From Pseudomonas viciae (GTDB lineage Bacteria; Pseudomonadota; Gammaproteobacteria; Pseudomonadales; Pseudomonadaceae), in assembly GCF_004786035.1 (NCBI RefSeq), contig NZ_CP035088.1:1896001-1960000 (forward strand): a stretch of 64,000 nucleotides of DNA. Reading direction: 5' to 3'. The notes beneath the pieces were generated by a model. It had not been told where the DNA came from. It saw nothing but the letters and a program-made list of their open reading frames with translations, and did not search any database. Below are positions 36,952 through 44,645 of the stretch, piece by piece. A program made the translations under genes and the position numbers. Each line of letters begins with the position of its first letter. The stretch's first letter is position 1.

Positions 36952-37287
36952 TCAGGGCTTGCCCACGCTCTTGGCCAATTTGATCAACGGCAGCAGCGTC
37001 GTTGCCAAGCGGATCAGGCTTGTCACGCCGCCGGCGCCTCCGCTGCGACTGCGTTTGCCGGTGATGAAGCCGAGCAAGGTCACTGCGGCTACGCCCCAAA
37101 GCGGCGCATGTTTGATGCCGAATCCTTCATGCCAGCTTTGCGTCAAGCCGCGAACCCGTTGCAGGGGTTGCAACAACTGACGCGTTTCCTGGCGGATTTC
37201 CTGGCGGTGCATTTCCATACGCAGGCGCACCAGCGCCTTGCGCATTTCCTGGCGGGTCCGGGCTTGAGGAATATCAGGCAAGCTCAT
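36952..37287 (-). CDS. Hypothetical protein with hydrophobic hairpin
   Basis: A 111-residue protein without a named family that I can recognise. The N-terminal half is a highly charged helix rich in arginine and glutamine (RQEMRKALVRLRMEMHRQEI), and the C-terminal half has two short hydrophobic segments (PLWGVAAVTLLGFI and SLIRLATTLLPLIKLA). Its start overlaps the stop of the phage-holin-family gene by 4 bases, so it belongs to the same operon as the two envelope genes upstream. Confidence 0.8.
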   Translation of the reverse strand: MSLPDIPQARTRQEMRKALVRLRMEMHRQEIRQETRQLLQPLQRVRGLTQSWHEGFGIKHAPLWGVAAVTLLGFITGKRSRSGGAGGVTSLIRLATTLLPLIKLAKSVGKP

Positions 37288-37673
37288 GGCAGCAGGCGCT
37301 CCCGATCATTGGCCAATTCTTCGAGGGTGGCATGGAAGGGGGACGATTCGTCAAAGATCGCTGCCTTGAGCCGAAGACCGCAGAACAGCGCCGCCAGTAG
37401 ATAAAACAGACACAGGCCGATGATTCCCGCCAGCCGATAGGTGTCCCATACCAGGATCAGCACCAGTGCCGAAAGCCCGACCAGCAGCAGCAGACCGAAC
37501 ACCAGCGCAAGCCCGGCGAACAGCAGCAGGCTGACGGTACGGGCCTTTTGTTCCTGCAATTCGATGCCGAACAGTTCGACATGGCTGTGCAGCAGGCCAA
37601 GGAATGCCGCGCCCAGGCGGCGCGCCGTAGGTTGTGTGCCCGCTTCGGACGAGCCCGGTTGTTCGATACCCAT
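37284..37673 (-). CDS. Phage holin family / DUF1469-type membrane protein
   Basis: A 129-residue inner-membrane protein resembling the Actinobacteria/Proteobacteria holin-X (YqjE-like) family, which despite its name is not phage-borne. Two transmembrane segments lie near 50-72 and 80-102 (VSLLLFAGLALVFGLLLLVG, then LAGIIGLCLFYLLAAL). ATG 37673 is chosen because it is 2 bases after the DUF883 stop; the open frame extends 5' across that gene. YqjD-YqjE-YqjK operons of E. coli have the same order: DUF883 protein, then holin-like protein, then a third small protein. Confidence 0.82.
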   Translation of the reverse strand: MGIEQPGSSEAGTQPTARRLGAAFLGLLHSHVELFGIELQEQKARTVSLLLFAGLALVFGLLLLVGLSALVLILVWDTYRLAGIIGLCLFYLLAALFCGLRLKAAIFDESSPFHATLEELANDRERLLP

Positions 37674-37675
37674 GA

Positions 37676-37990
37676 TCAGCGCCGTGTTGCCAGCAGACCA
37701 ATCAAAAAGCCCACGCCTGCTGCAATGCCGACGGATTGCCAAGGGTTGGCCTGTACGTATTCTTCGGTGGCGGTTACTGCGGCCTGGCCCCGTTCGCGTA
37801 CCGAGTCTTCGGTCAACTTGAGGGTTTCACGGGCGCGCAATAGCGTTTCGTGAATCTGGCTGCGCAATTCATCCGCCTGGTCACCTGCCAGCGTCGCGGT
37901 GTGATCCAGCAACCGTTCGGTGTCGCTGACTAGCGTCCGAAAATCTTCCATCAGGATTTCTTGAGCAGTCTTTGCCTGGGTTCTGGCCAT
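37676..37990 (-). CDS. DUF883 (ElaB/YqjD-like) membrane-anchored protein
   Basis: A 104-residue protein with a long amphipathic helical N-terminus and a C-terminal membrane anchor (SVGIAAGVGFLIGLLATRR) preceded by YVQANPWQ, the signature of the ElaB/YqjD family. The E. coli members are stationary-phase, ribosome-associated inner-membrane proteins. It is the first gene of a three-gene unit with the holin-like and hypothetical genes. Confidence 0.92.
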   Translation of the reverse strand: MARTQAKTAQEILMEDFRTLVSDTERLLDHTATLAGDQADELRSQIHETLLRARETLKLTEDSVRERGQAAVTATEEYVQANPWQSVGIAAGVGFLIGLLATRR

Positions 37991-38329
37991 GGGGTGAATC
38001 TCCGTAAGTGACGTCTGAAGCGTTCGAGTATGAGCCTTGTCGGAAGGTTCAGTGAAAGTGACTGGTACAACTTTTGCTCAGGCTTTGCCATGTACTGGTG
38101 CGACACCCTGCGCCGGTGCGCTGAAGCTGGGCACAACCCCGCGAAACCTTAACCCAAATAATCACAACCCGCGAAGCACCTCGAGCGGGACGTTGTTTTG
38201 CGCGGTCTCTCGCACCAAATCGGTTCGCAGGTCTTTGCCAGGCAAATGGGCTGTTTCAACTTGGTGCGCTGGCGGGGCGAGTGAACCGGCTTGGTGCTTT
38301 TTTCAACTTTTTTCAGGTCTGCCAACACC
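37991..38329 (+). other. Intergenic region DUF883 / ammonium transporter
   Basis: 339 bases between divergent genes. It contains the sigma-54 promoter match at 38063-38078 and then about 240 bases of leader without an ORF that I can support. TGCGCCGGTGCGC (38110-38122) and other short GC-rich inverted repeats occur in the leader. Confidence 0.5.
38063..38078 (+). promoter_or_regulatory. Sigma-54 (RpoN) promoter match before the ammonium transporter
   Basis: TGGTAC-AACTT-TTGCT fits the TGGYAC-N5-TTGCW consensus, with the invariant GG (38064-38065) and GC (38076-38077) at the correct spacing. It points toward the ammonium transporter, and transcription would begin near 38089. Sigma-54 with NtrC is the known control of ammonium transporter genes. 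Confidence 0.7.
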
Positions 38330-39538
38330 ATGGAAAATATGCAAAGCGCTGTGGACAGTCTCGTCCACAGCTCCAATACGTTGTTCATCCTGCTGGGTGC
38401 GGTCATGGTTCTGGCGATGCACGCCGGTTTTGCGTTCCTTGAAGTGGGAACCGTCCGGCAAAAGAACCAAGTCAACGCACTGTCCAAGATCCTCAGCGAT
38501 TTCGCCGTCTCGACCCTGGCCTATTTCTTTATAGGCTATTGGATTTCCTACGGCGTGACCTTCCTGCAACCGGCAGCGGTGCTCAGCGCCGATCATGGTT
38601 ATAGCTTGGTGAAGTTCTTCTTCCTACTGACATTTGCCGCCGCGATCCCGGCGATCATCTCCGGTGGGATTGCCGAACGTGCCCGATTTGCGCCGCAGTT
38701 GTGCGCTACGGTACTGATCGTGGCTTTTATTTATCCGTTCTTCGAAGGCTTGGTCTGGAACGGCAATTTTGGCCTGCAAGCCTGGTTGCAAGCCAGGTTC
38801 GGGGCCAGTTTCCATGACTTCGCCGGCTCCGTGGTGGTGCATGCCATGGGTGGCTGGCTGGCGTTGGCCGCGGTGCTTTTGCTCGGGCCGCGTAACGGTC
38901 GCTACCGGGATGGCCGCCTGGTGGCGTTCGCGCCGTCGAGTATTCCGTTCCTGGCCCTGGGCTCGTGGATCCTGATTGTTGGCTGGTTCGGTTTCAACGT
39001 GATGAGTGCCCAGACTTTACCTGGAGTGAGCGGACTGGTGGCGGTCAATTCGTTGATGGCCATGGTCGGCGGTACCGTGGCGGCATTGATTGTCGGGCGC
39101 AATGACCCAGGCTTCCTGCACAACGGCCCATTGGCCGGGCTGGTGGCGGTCTGTGCCGGCTCCGACCTGATGCATCCGGTAGGCGCATTGGCCACCGGAG
39201 CCATTGCCGGTGCCTTGTTTGTCTGGTGTTTCACCGCGGCCCAGGGCAAATGGAAGATCGACGATGTGCTCGGGGTCTGGCCTCTGCATGGCCTGTGTGG
39301 CGTCTGGGGTGGTATTGCCTGTGGCATCTTTGGCCAGGGCGCTTTGGGCGGCCTGGGTGGGGTCAGCCTGGTCAGCCAATTGATCGGCACGGCGCTAGGG
39401 GTTGTCATCGCCCTGGCCGGCGGCTTCGCGGTCTACGGCGTGATCCGGGCTGTGCTGGGCCTGCGCCTGACCCAGGAAGAGGAGTACTACGGCGCCGACC
39501 TGTCGATTCACAAGATCGGCGCAGTCAGCCAGGACTAA
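38330..39538 (+). CDS. amt: Ammonium transporter (Amt family)
   Basis: Inner-membrane ammonium channel. The 402-residue product has about eleven hydrophobic segments and no cleaved signal peptide. Family features are GFAFLEVGTVRQKN near residue 34, FVGGIAERA-type ISGGIAERARF near 110, FAGSVVVHAMGGWLAL near 165 with a pore histidine, and DDVLGVWPLHGLCGVWGG near 305 with the second. ATG 38330 fits the family start; the frame extends 13 codons further. No glnK gene accompanies it, unlike the usual glnK-amtB pair. Its end overlaps the convergent antiporter gene by 4 bases. Confidence 0.92.
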   Translation: MENMQSAVDSLVHSSNTLFILLGAVMVLAMHAGFAFLEVGTVRQKNQVNALSKILSDFAVSTLAYFFIGYWISYGVTFLQPAAVLSADHGYSLVKFFFLLTFAAAIPAIISGGIAERARFAPQLCATVLIVAFIYPFFEGLVWNGNFGLQAWLQARFGASFHDFAGSVVVHAMGGWLALAAVLLLGPRNGRYRDGRLVAFAPSSIPFLALGSWILIVGWFGFNVMSAQTLPGVSGLVAVNSLMAMVGGTVAALIVGRNDPGFLHNGPLAGLVAVCAGSDLMHPVGALATGAIAGALFVWCFTAAQGKWKIDDVLGVWPLHGLCGVWGGIACGIFGQGALGGLGGVSLVSQLIGTALGVVIALAGGFAVYGVIRAVLGLRLTQEEEYYGADLSIHKIGAVSQD

Positions 39539-41247
39539 GGCTCCTTGTCCTGATTGCCAGGGTAAAAGCCATGCAGCAGTCGATAGCGGTCGTGACGGAC
39601 CTGATCCACATGATGCCGGACCTGCTGCTCGGGCAGGCCCAGCATGATCAGGGCGTGCGAAGCCAGCATCAGGCTTGACTCCAGCAGTTCCGGGACCACC
39701 TCGCTGGCCCCGGCAGCCTGCAACTCGGCCAGTTGACTGTCATCGCGGGTGCGCACCAGGATCGGCACCCGCGGGTTGAGCCGCCGGGCTTCCTTGAGCA
39801 CGGTGATCGCGATGTCCGTCTTGTCGACCGCAATCACCAGCAACCGGGCACGGCTCAGGCCTACAGCGCCAAGCAGGTCGCCGCGTCGCGAGTCCCCATA
39901 ATGCACGCAGTGTTCCCCGACGGTGGCTTCCTGGATGATCACCGGGTCGTCATCCAGGGCGACGAATGCCTGGCCTTCACGGCGCAGGAAGCGCCCGATG
40001 GATTGGCCGACGCGCCCGTATCCGCAAATGATTACATGGCCAGACAAGCCGGCGTTGAGCGCGATGATCTGCTCCAGCTGCGCCTCTTCGTTGGGTTTGC
40101 GATGCAGGCGGGCGGCGACGTGTGGCGCGGCGCGCAGCAACAGCGGGGTCAGTAACATGGAACAGAAGGTCGCCGCCAGCAGCAGGCCGCTGATGTCGGC
40201 GGGCATGAGGCGGTTCTGCTGCATCAGTGCCATCAGGGCAAAACAGAATTCGCCACCCTGGGCCAGGGCCAGGCCACTGCGCCAGGCGGTTTCACCGTCG
40301 CTGCCGCGCCATTTCACCAGCACGGCGACCACGCACCCCTTGATGAGCATCAACCCCAGGGTCAACCCCAGGATCAGCAAGCCGTCATCGAAGAACAGCT
40401 GCAGATCGATCAACATGCCGATACTGACGAAAAACAGCCCGAGCAGGATGTCGCGGAACGGACGGATATCGGCCTCGATCTGATGCCGGTAATGGCTTTC
40501 CCCCAGCAGCATGCCCGCCAGAAACGCCCCCAGGGCCGGTGACAGGCCGAGCAGATGGGTCAGCCATGCCGTCAGCAACACGATCACCAGGGCCAGCAGC
40601 ACGAACAGTTCTGCGGACCGGGACGCGGCCACTTCATGGAACAGTCGGGGCAACAGCAGGCGGCTGGCCAGCAGCAGGCCACCGAACAACACCAGGGTCT
40701 TGCCCAGGGTCAAGGGCAGCGCCAAGTACCACGGGTGTTCGCTGCTGCCGGCGAATACCGGTACCAGGGTCAACAACAGCACTGCGACCACATCCTGGAA
40801 CAGCAGCACACCGATGGCGTTCTGGCCATGGCTGCTGAAAATCTCCCCCAGGCTGGTCAACTCCTTGCTGACAATCGCGGTGGACGACAAGGCCAGCCCT
40901 GCGCCGAGCAACAGCGCGGCTATCACCGGTGCTCCGGAGAACGCGAGCAATGCCGCCAGGAGCGCGCCCGAACACAGCACCTGCAAGCTGCCGAGGCCGA
41001 ACACGACCCGGCGCAGTTCGAGCATTTTCGACAGGGAGAACTCCAGCCCCAATGAGAACAGCAGGAAAACCACGCCGAACTCGGCCAGGTCTGGCAGTTC
41101 TTCGCTGTCGTTCACCCAGTCCAACGCAGTCGGTCCGACCGCGAGCCCGACGCAGAGGTAACCCAGCACCGGTGGCAGGCGCAGTCGCCTGAACAGGGCA
41201 ATGACCACCAGGGACGAGGCAAGAATGATCAGCAGATTGGCAAACAA
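39535..41247 (-). CDS. KefB-type CPA2 monovalent cation:proton antiporter
   Basis: Potassium/proton antiporter-like protein of 570 aa. The N-terminal part has about twelve transmembrane helices, with the CPA2 segments RLPPVLGYLCVGLAVGP and GAGLALSSTAIVSKEL. An RCK/TrkA-N domain begins near 405 with the NAD-binding IICGYGRVGQSIGRFL. The start is taken as TTG 41247, because CGGAG lies 6-10 bases upstream and the family begins (M)FANLLIILAS. Glutathione gating as in KefB/KefC is possible but not shown; no KefG-type partner gene is adjacent. Confidence 0.88.
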   Translation of the reverse strand: MFANLLIILASSLVVIALFRRLRLPPVLGYLCVGLAVGPTALDWVNDSEELPDLAEFGVVFLLFSLGLEFSLSKMLELRRVVFGLGSLQVLCSGALLAALLAFSGAPVIAALLLGAGLALSSTAIVSKELTSLGEIFSSHGQNAIGVLLFQDVVAVLLLTLVPVFAGSSEHPWYLALPLTLGKTLVLFGGLLLASRLLLPRLFHEVAASRSAELFVLLALVIVLLTAWLTHLLGLSPALGAFLAGMLLGESHYRHQIEADIRPFRDILLGLFFVSIGMLIDLQLFFDDGLLILGLTLGLMLIKGCVVAVLVKWRGSDGETAWRSGLALAQGGEFCFALMALMQQNRLMPADISGLLLAATFCSMLLTPLLLRAAPHVAARLHRKPNEEAQLEQIIALNAGLSGHVIICGYGRVGQSIGRFLRREGQAFVALDDDPVIIQEATVGEHCVHYGDSRRGDLLGAVGLSRARLLVIAVDKTDIAITVLKEARRLNPRVPILVRTRDDSQLAELQAAGASEVVPELLESSLMLASHALIMLGLPEQQVRHHVDQVRHDRYRLLHGFYPGNQDKEP

Positions 41248-41435
41248 GGGGCACTCCGATTCAAGGCTCTGACACACAGCGTAGAGGGAAAAAAGCGTTA
41301 AGCATCGCCGGAAAAACTTTAGCGTTCAGTGATTTGCATCAGCGTTTTACCGAAACACCCCGAAGCGAGGCGGCGGCTCGACGGTTTCCCGGGGCGGGCC
41401 TAGAATGACCGTCTCTCTTTTGTGGGTCTACCGTC

Positions 41436-41672
41436 ATGCCTCCTGAATGCCAGCTATTCGGCACCCTGGGTTGCCATCTCTGTGAAGTGGCCGAATCGGA
41501 GTTGATGCCTTTGGTTGAACATGGATTGTTGGTGGAGCTGGTGGATATCGCCGAGAGCGAAGCGACAGCTGAAACCTATGGGTTACGTATCCCGGTCCTG
41601 CGCAGAATCGATACTGGCGCAGAGCTGGACTGGCCTTTTGATACCGAACAGGTTGTAGCGTTTCTGCGCTGA
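41436..41672 (+). CDS. Glutaredoxin-like protein (DUF836)
   Basis: A 78-residue thioredoxin-fold protein with the redox motif CHLC at residues 13-16 (GTLGCHLCEVAE) and the cis-proline segment RIPVLRR near 52. The short length is normal for the DUF836 glutaredoxin-like family. Probably a cytosolic thiol oxidoreductase; the partner is unknown. It is followed after about 95 bases by a LexA-boxed gene on the same strand. Confidence 0.87.
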   Translation: MPPECQLFGTLGCHLCEVAESELMPLVEHGLLVELVDIAESEATAETYGLRIPVLRRIDTGAELDWPFDTEQVVAFLR

Positions 41673-41732
41673 TAGGCTCTCCATTCATCGTATCCGCGCG
41701 CAGCCATTGGCGAAAATCGCAGTCTTCGGTTA

Positions 41733-41748
41733 CTGTATGCCCATACAG
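41733..41748 (+). promoter_or_regulatory. LexA (SOS) box
   Basis: CTGT-ATGCCCAT-ACAG: both CTGT and ACAG half-sites are perfect with the required 8-base spacer and near-complete inner symmetry (ATG..CAT). It lies 18 bases before the TTG start of the next gene, within its likely promoter or start site. Confidence 0.75.
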
Positions 41749-41766
41749 CTATCTGGAGTGCATCCC

Positions 41767-42087
41767 TTGGTCAATGTCGAACAACTGAAAAACAGCGTGA
41801 ACCGGATGTCCGTGGACGTTGTGCGCGAGGCCGTCCAGGAGTTACGCCTGGACGGGCTGGTGACCGAAGGCAAGACACCCTTCAACAAACTGCATTTCAA
41901 TACCTGTTTCGCCGAGATCGAAGCGTTGTTCCAGCGTGCCGGCTATCACAAGCAGTTGGATGTGGTGGGTTACCAGGGCCTGTTGTACGCGTTGTACGAT
42001 CCGGGTCGTTGGGAGGCGGTGGAGGTGCTGCGCTGGTTGAAGGAATTCACCGAAGCGGCGGCTAAGCCGACGTCAATCCCGGCCTGA
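41767..42087 (+). CDS. Hypothetical protein under a LexA box
   Basis: A 106-residue cytosolic, mostly helical protein that I cannot assign. It begins (L)VNVEQLKNSVNRMSVDVVREAVQEL, has a charged middle and several aromatic residues (GYQGLLYALYDPGRWEAVEVLRWL). TTG 41767 is chosen because CTGGAG at 41753-41758 is correctly spaced, and an ATG start further up would place the LexA box inside the gene. The SOS box implies induction by DNA damage. It precedes the pseudouridine synthase gene by 71 bases. Confidence 0.72.
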   Translation: MVNVEQLKNSVNRMSVDVVREAVQELRLDGLVTEGKTPFNKLHFNTCFAEIEALFQRAGYHKQLDVVGYQGLLYALYDPGRWEAVEVLRWLKEFTEAAAKPTSIPA

Positions 42088-42158
42088 AGCAATCATTGCT
42101 GGGCTGGCTTGCGCGACTGGCAGATAATGCTGCCCTGCAAAATGGCTAAGGGTCTTCA

Positions 42159-43049
42159 ATGTCCGGTTCCTCGTTCTCCGCCGCCCATCATCAAGCCAGC
42201 ACGTTGTATCTGCCGCCCGGCGCCTGGCAGACAGTGCTGGAATGCCTGTGTGAGCACTTCAGCGCCATCAGCCGCGAGCAGTGGCTGGACCGGATCGCCC
42301 GGGGCCGAGTGCTGGATGGGGAGGGCAAGGCCATTCGTGTCGACTTGCCGTACCGTGAAGGCCTGCGCATCCACTACTTCCGTGAAGTACCGGACGAGAA
42401 GCCCATCCCGGTGCTGGAGTCGATTCTGTACGCCGATGAGCACTTGGTGGTGGCAGACAAACCGCATTTTTTGCCCGTCACCCCGGCGGGCGAATATGTC
42501 GAGCAAACCTTGTTGCGACGGATGATCCGGCGACTGGACAATCCCCATCTGGTGCCCTTGCACCGTATCGATCGGCACACGGCCGGACTGGTGCTGTTTT
42601 CCGCCAACCCGCACACCCGGTCGGCGTATCAGTCGCTGTTTCCGACGCGGCAGATCGAGAAGCGCTACCAGGCCATTGCCCGTGCCTTGCCTGAATTGAC
42701 CTTTCCCCGGGTGCATAAAAGCCGAATGATCGATGGCGAACCGTTCTTCCGGATGCAGGAAGGCCCGGGCGAACCCAATACCGAAACGGCCATTGAGGTG
42801 CTGGAAAGAAACGGCGAGCTGTGGCGCTACGGCCTGTACCCGGTCACGGGCAAGAAGCATCAGTTGCGGGTTCATATGAACGCCCTTGGCGCAGCCATCT
42901 GTAACGATCCGTTTTACCCTGATGTGCTTCGGGATACGGCGGATGATTATGCCAATCCGCTTAAATTGCTGGCCCAAGGATTGCGTTTCATCGATCCCGT
43001 CACTGGCCTGCAACGTGTTTTCGAGAGCGACATCAGGTTGCAGTGGTAG
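42159..43049 (+). CDS. RluA-family pseudouridine synthase
   Basis: RNA modification enzyme converting uridine to pseudouridine. The 296-residue product has VADKPHFLPVTP near residue 98, the catalytic motif PLHRIDRHTAGLVLF near 134 with the invariant aspartate, EKRYQAIA near 168 and GKKHQLRVHM near 229. The N-terminal region may replace the S4 domain found in RluC/RluD. The RNA target cannot be inferred. A bidirectional terminator follows. Confidence 0.92.
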   Translation: MSGSSFSAAHHQASTLYLPPGAWQTVLECLCEHFSAISREQWLDRIARGRVLDGEGKAIRVDLPYREGLRIHYFREVPDEKPIPVLESILYADEHLVVADKPHFLPVTPAGEYVEQTLLRRMIRRLDNPHLVPLHRIDRHTAGLVLFSANPHTRSAYQSLFPTRQIEKRYQAIARALPELTFPRVHKSRMIDGEPFFRMQEGPGEPNTETAIEVLERNGELWRYGLYPVTGKKHQLRVHMNALGAAICNDPFYPDVLRDTADDYANPLKLLAQGLRFIDPVTGLQRVFESDIRLQW

Positions 43050-43073
43050 CCCTTCCGACTTTCTGACAGGCAT

Positions 43074-43102
43074 AAAAAAGCCCGCAAATATTGCGGGCTT
43101 TC
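43074..43102. terminator. Bidirectional terminator
   Basis: AAAAAAGCCCGCAA-AT-A-TTGCGGGCTTTC. It serves the pseudouridine synthase gene and, in the other direction with the better U tract, the lipoprotein gene ending at 43128. Confidence 0.88.
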
Positions 43103-43127
43103 ATGTATCAGGCCGCCACGTCGAAGA

Positions 43128-43349
43128 TTACAAATCTTTAACGGTACGAACCTGATCCTTGTTCACGCGAGTCTGCTTGCCATCCAATTGCTCAAATTCG
43201 TAGAAGCCGCTTTCTTCGTCGTACTTGGGCGTGTCGACGGCTTGGATTTCGCGACCGTCATTCAAGGTGATCACTGTTGGCGATGCGCAACCGGCGAGAG
43301 TGGCAAGGCCCAGTGCGAGCATGAAAGTGGCGAGGGTCCGTTGAGTCAT
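43128..43349 (-). CDS. YgdI/YgdR-family small lipoprotein
   Basis: A 73-residue lipoprotein with a signal peptide ending in the lipobox LAGC (cysteine near residue 21). A short SH3-like domain follows: PTVITLNDGREIQAVDTPKY...FYEFEQLDGKQTRVNKDQV, typical of the DUF903 YgdI/YgdR family. ATG 43349 follows GGAGAAACACC. Function is unknown in this family; it is anchored in the envelope. Confidence 0.92.
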   Translation of the reverse strand: MTQRTLATFMLALGLATLAGCASPTVITLNDGREIQAVDTPKYDEESGFYEFEQLDGKQTRVNKDQVRTVKDL

Positions 43350-43424
43350 GGTGTTTCTCCGAAATGGATTCTTCAAGTTACTAACCTTCAGACGTATACA
43401 TCGCATGCAAGTTCCTGGCTAGTG

Positions 43425-44027
43425 TCAATCTGACACGCCTTTGTGTGCGGCCAGTAGTTCCGGCGTATTCAGGTTGGCCAGCCGAGGATCGTTGGCCGGG
43501 CATTGCAATGCAACCGCATGGAGTCTGCGCATGATTCGGCCCGGGCTGCGTTCGCCTTCGCTCCAGGCCTGCTCGAAGGTCCCTGTCAGAGCCCGGGGAA
43601 TGACGCACAGCAGCGGTTCCCAATGCTCGCCGTGACGCACCATGAGCGGCTTGTCGGGATGCAGGCTGGCCGTTTCGCGCATGCTGTCGAGCAGGCTGGA
43701 GTCGATTTGCGGAACGTCGCATGGCAGCACCAGCAGATACGCATGCCTTGCCGCCTTGAGGCCTGCGCGGATCCCCGCCAGCGGTCCGGGAAAGTCGCCT
43801 TCGTCGTCATGCACCAATTGATCGGCATATAACGCATAACGTTCCAGGTTGCGGTTGCAGGAGATAATCAGGTCATCGCTCATGGCCCGGGCCTGTCGAT
43901 GGAGATGGGCAATCAACGGTTCGCCCTGCCACTCCACCAGGCCTTTGTCCTGGCCGCCCATGCGTTGCCCGCGCCCGCCGGCCAGGAGCAGAATGGAGCA
44001 GGGGGGCAAGGGCTTATTCGAGGTCAT
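43425..44027 (-). CDS. mobA: Molybdenum cofactor guanylyltransferase MobA
   Basis: Links GMP to molybdopterin to give the guanine dinucleotide form of the molybdenum cofactor. The 200-residue product has the nucleotide-binding [22 protein letters not shown] near residue 13, [17 protein letters not shown] near 75 and the acidic [15 protein letters not shown] near 97. ATG 44027 follows GGAGACACGCC. It is divergent from moaB, 78 bases away, giving a compact cofactor locus. Confidence 0.95.
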   Translation of the reverse strand: MTSNKPLPPCSILLLAGGRGQRMGGQDKGLVEWQGEPLIAHLHRQARAMSDDLIISCNRNLERYALYADQLVHDDEGDFPGPLAGIRAGLKAARHAYLLVLPCDVPQIDSSLLDSMRETASLHPDKPLMVRHGEHWEPLLCVIPRALTGTFEQAWSEGERSPGRIMRRLHAVALQCPANDPRLANLNTPELLAAHKGVSD

Positions 44028-44105
44028 GGCGTGTCTCCGCACGGGCGAAAAAATGAAGCGCTGTGATATAACACCGGGCTGTTTCCCCTACAACTGGACG
44101 AGCCT

Positions 44106-44645
44106 ATGAAAGCCAAGGCTGATGTACCTTTCGTGCCGCTCAATATCGCGGTGCTGACTGTCAGTGATACCCGTACCCTGGAAACCGACACGTCCGGGCA
44201 GGTTTTTGTCGACCGACTCACGGCAGCCGGCCACAACCTGGCGGCGCGGGTCCTGCTCAAAGATGATTTGTACAAGATTCGGGCACAAGTCGCGACCTGG
44301 ATTGCCGAGGACGTGGTGCAAGTGGTGTTGATCACCGGTGGCACCGGTTTCACCGGTCGCGACAGCACCCCGGAAGCCGTCGCGTGCCTGCTGGACAAGC
44401 AGGTTGACGGTTTCGGTGAGTTGTTCCGGCAGATTTCCGTCGCTGATATCGGCACCTCCACGGTCCAGTCCCGGGCGCTGGCAGGCTTGGCCAATGGCAC
44501 GCTGGTGTGCTGCTTGCCGGGCTCCACCAATGCGGTGCGCACGGGCTGGGACGGGATCCTCTCCGAGCAATTGGATGCACGGCATCGCCCGTGTAACTTC
44601 GTGCCCCATTTGAAACAGGCCGCTGCTTGTGAATCCCGTGGGTAA
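44106..44645 (+). CDS. moaB: Molybdopterin biosynthesis protein MoaB
   Basis: MoaB/MogA-fold protein that adenylates molybdopterin before molybdenum insertion in some bacteria. The 179-residue product has LTVSDTRTLETDTSGQ near residue 18, VLITGGTGFTGRDSTPEA near 74 and CLPGSTNAVRTGWDGIL near 138, the conserved substrate loops. Its 3' end overlaps the moeA start by 17 bases, so the two are cotranscribed and probably coupled. Confidence 0.95.
   Translation: MKAKADVPFVPLNIAVLTVSDTRTLETDTSGQVFVDRLTAAGHNLAARVLLKDDLYKIRAQVATWIAEDVVQVVLITGGTGFTGRDSTPEAVACLLDKQVDGFGELFRQISVADIGTSTVQSRALAGLANGTLVCCLPGSTNAVRTGWDGILSEQLDARHRPCNFVPHLKQAAACESRG

Noticed and set aside
37284..37673. Phage remnant because of the holin-family protein
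   Set aside because: It lies in a YqjD-YqjE-like chromosomal operon with no other phage genes. The family name is historical.
36952..37990. tRNA or small RNA genes around the DUF883 operon and other gaps
   Set aside because: No cloverleaf with CCA-type acceptor or T-loop sequence was found in any gap that I read.
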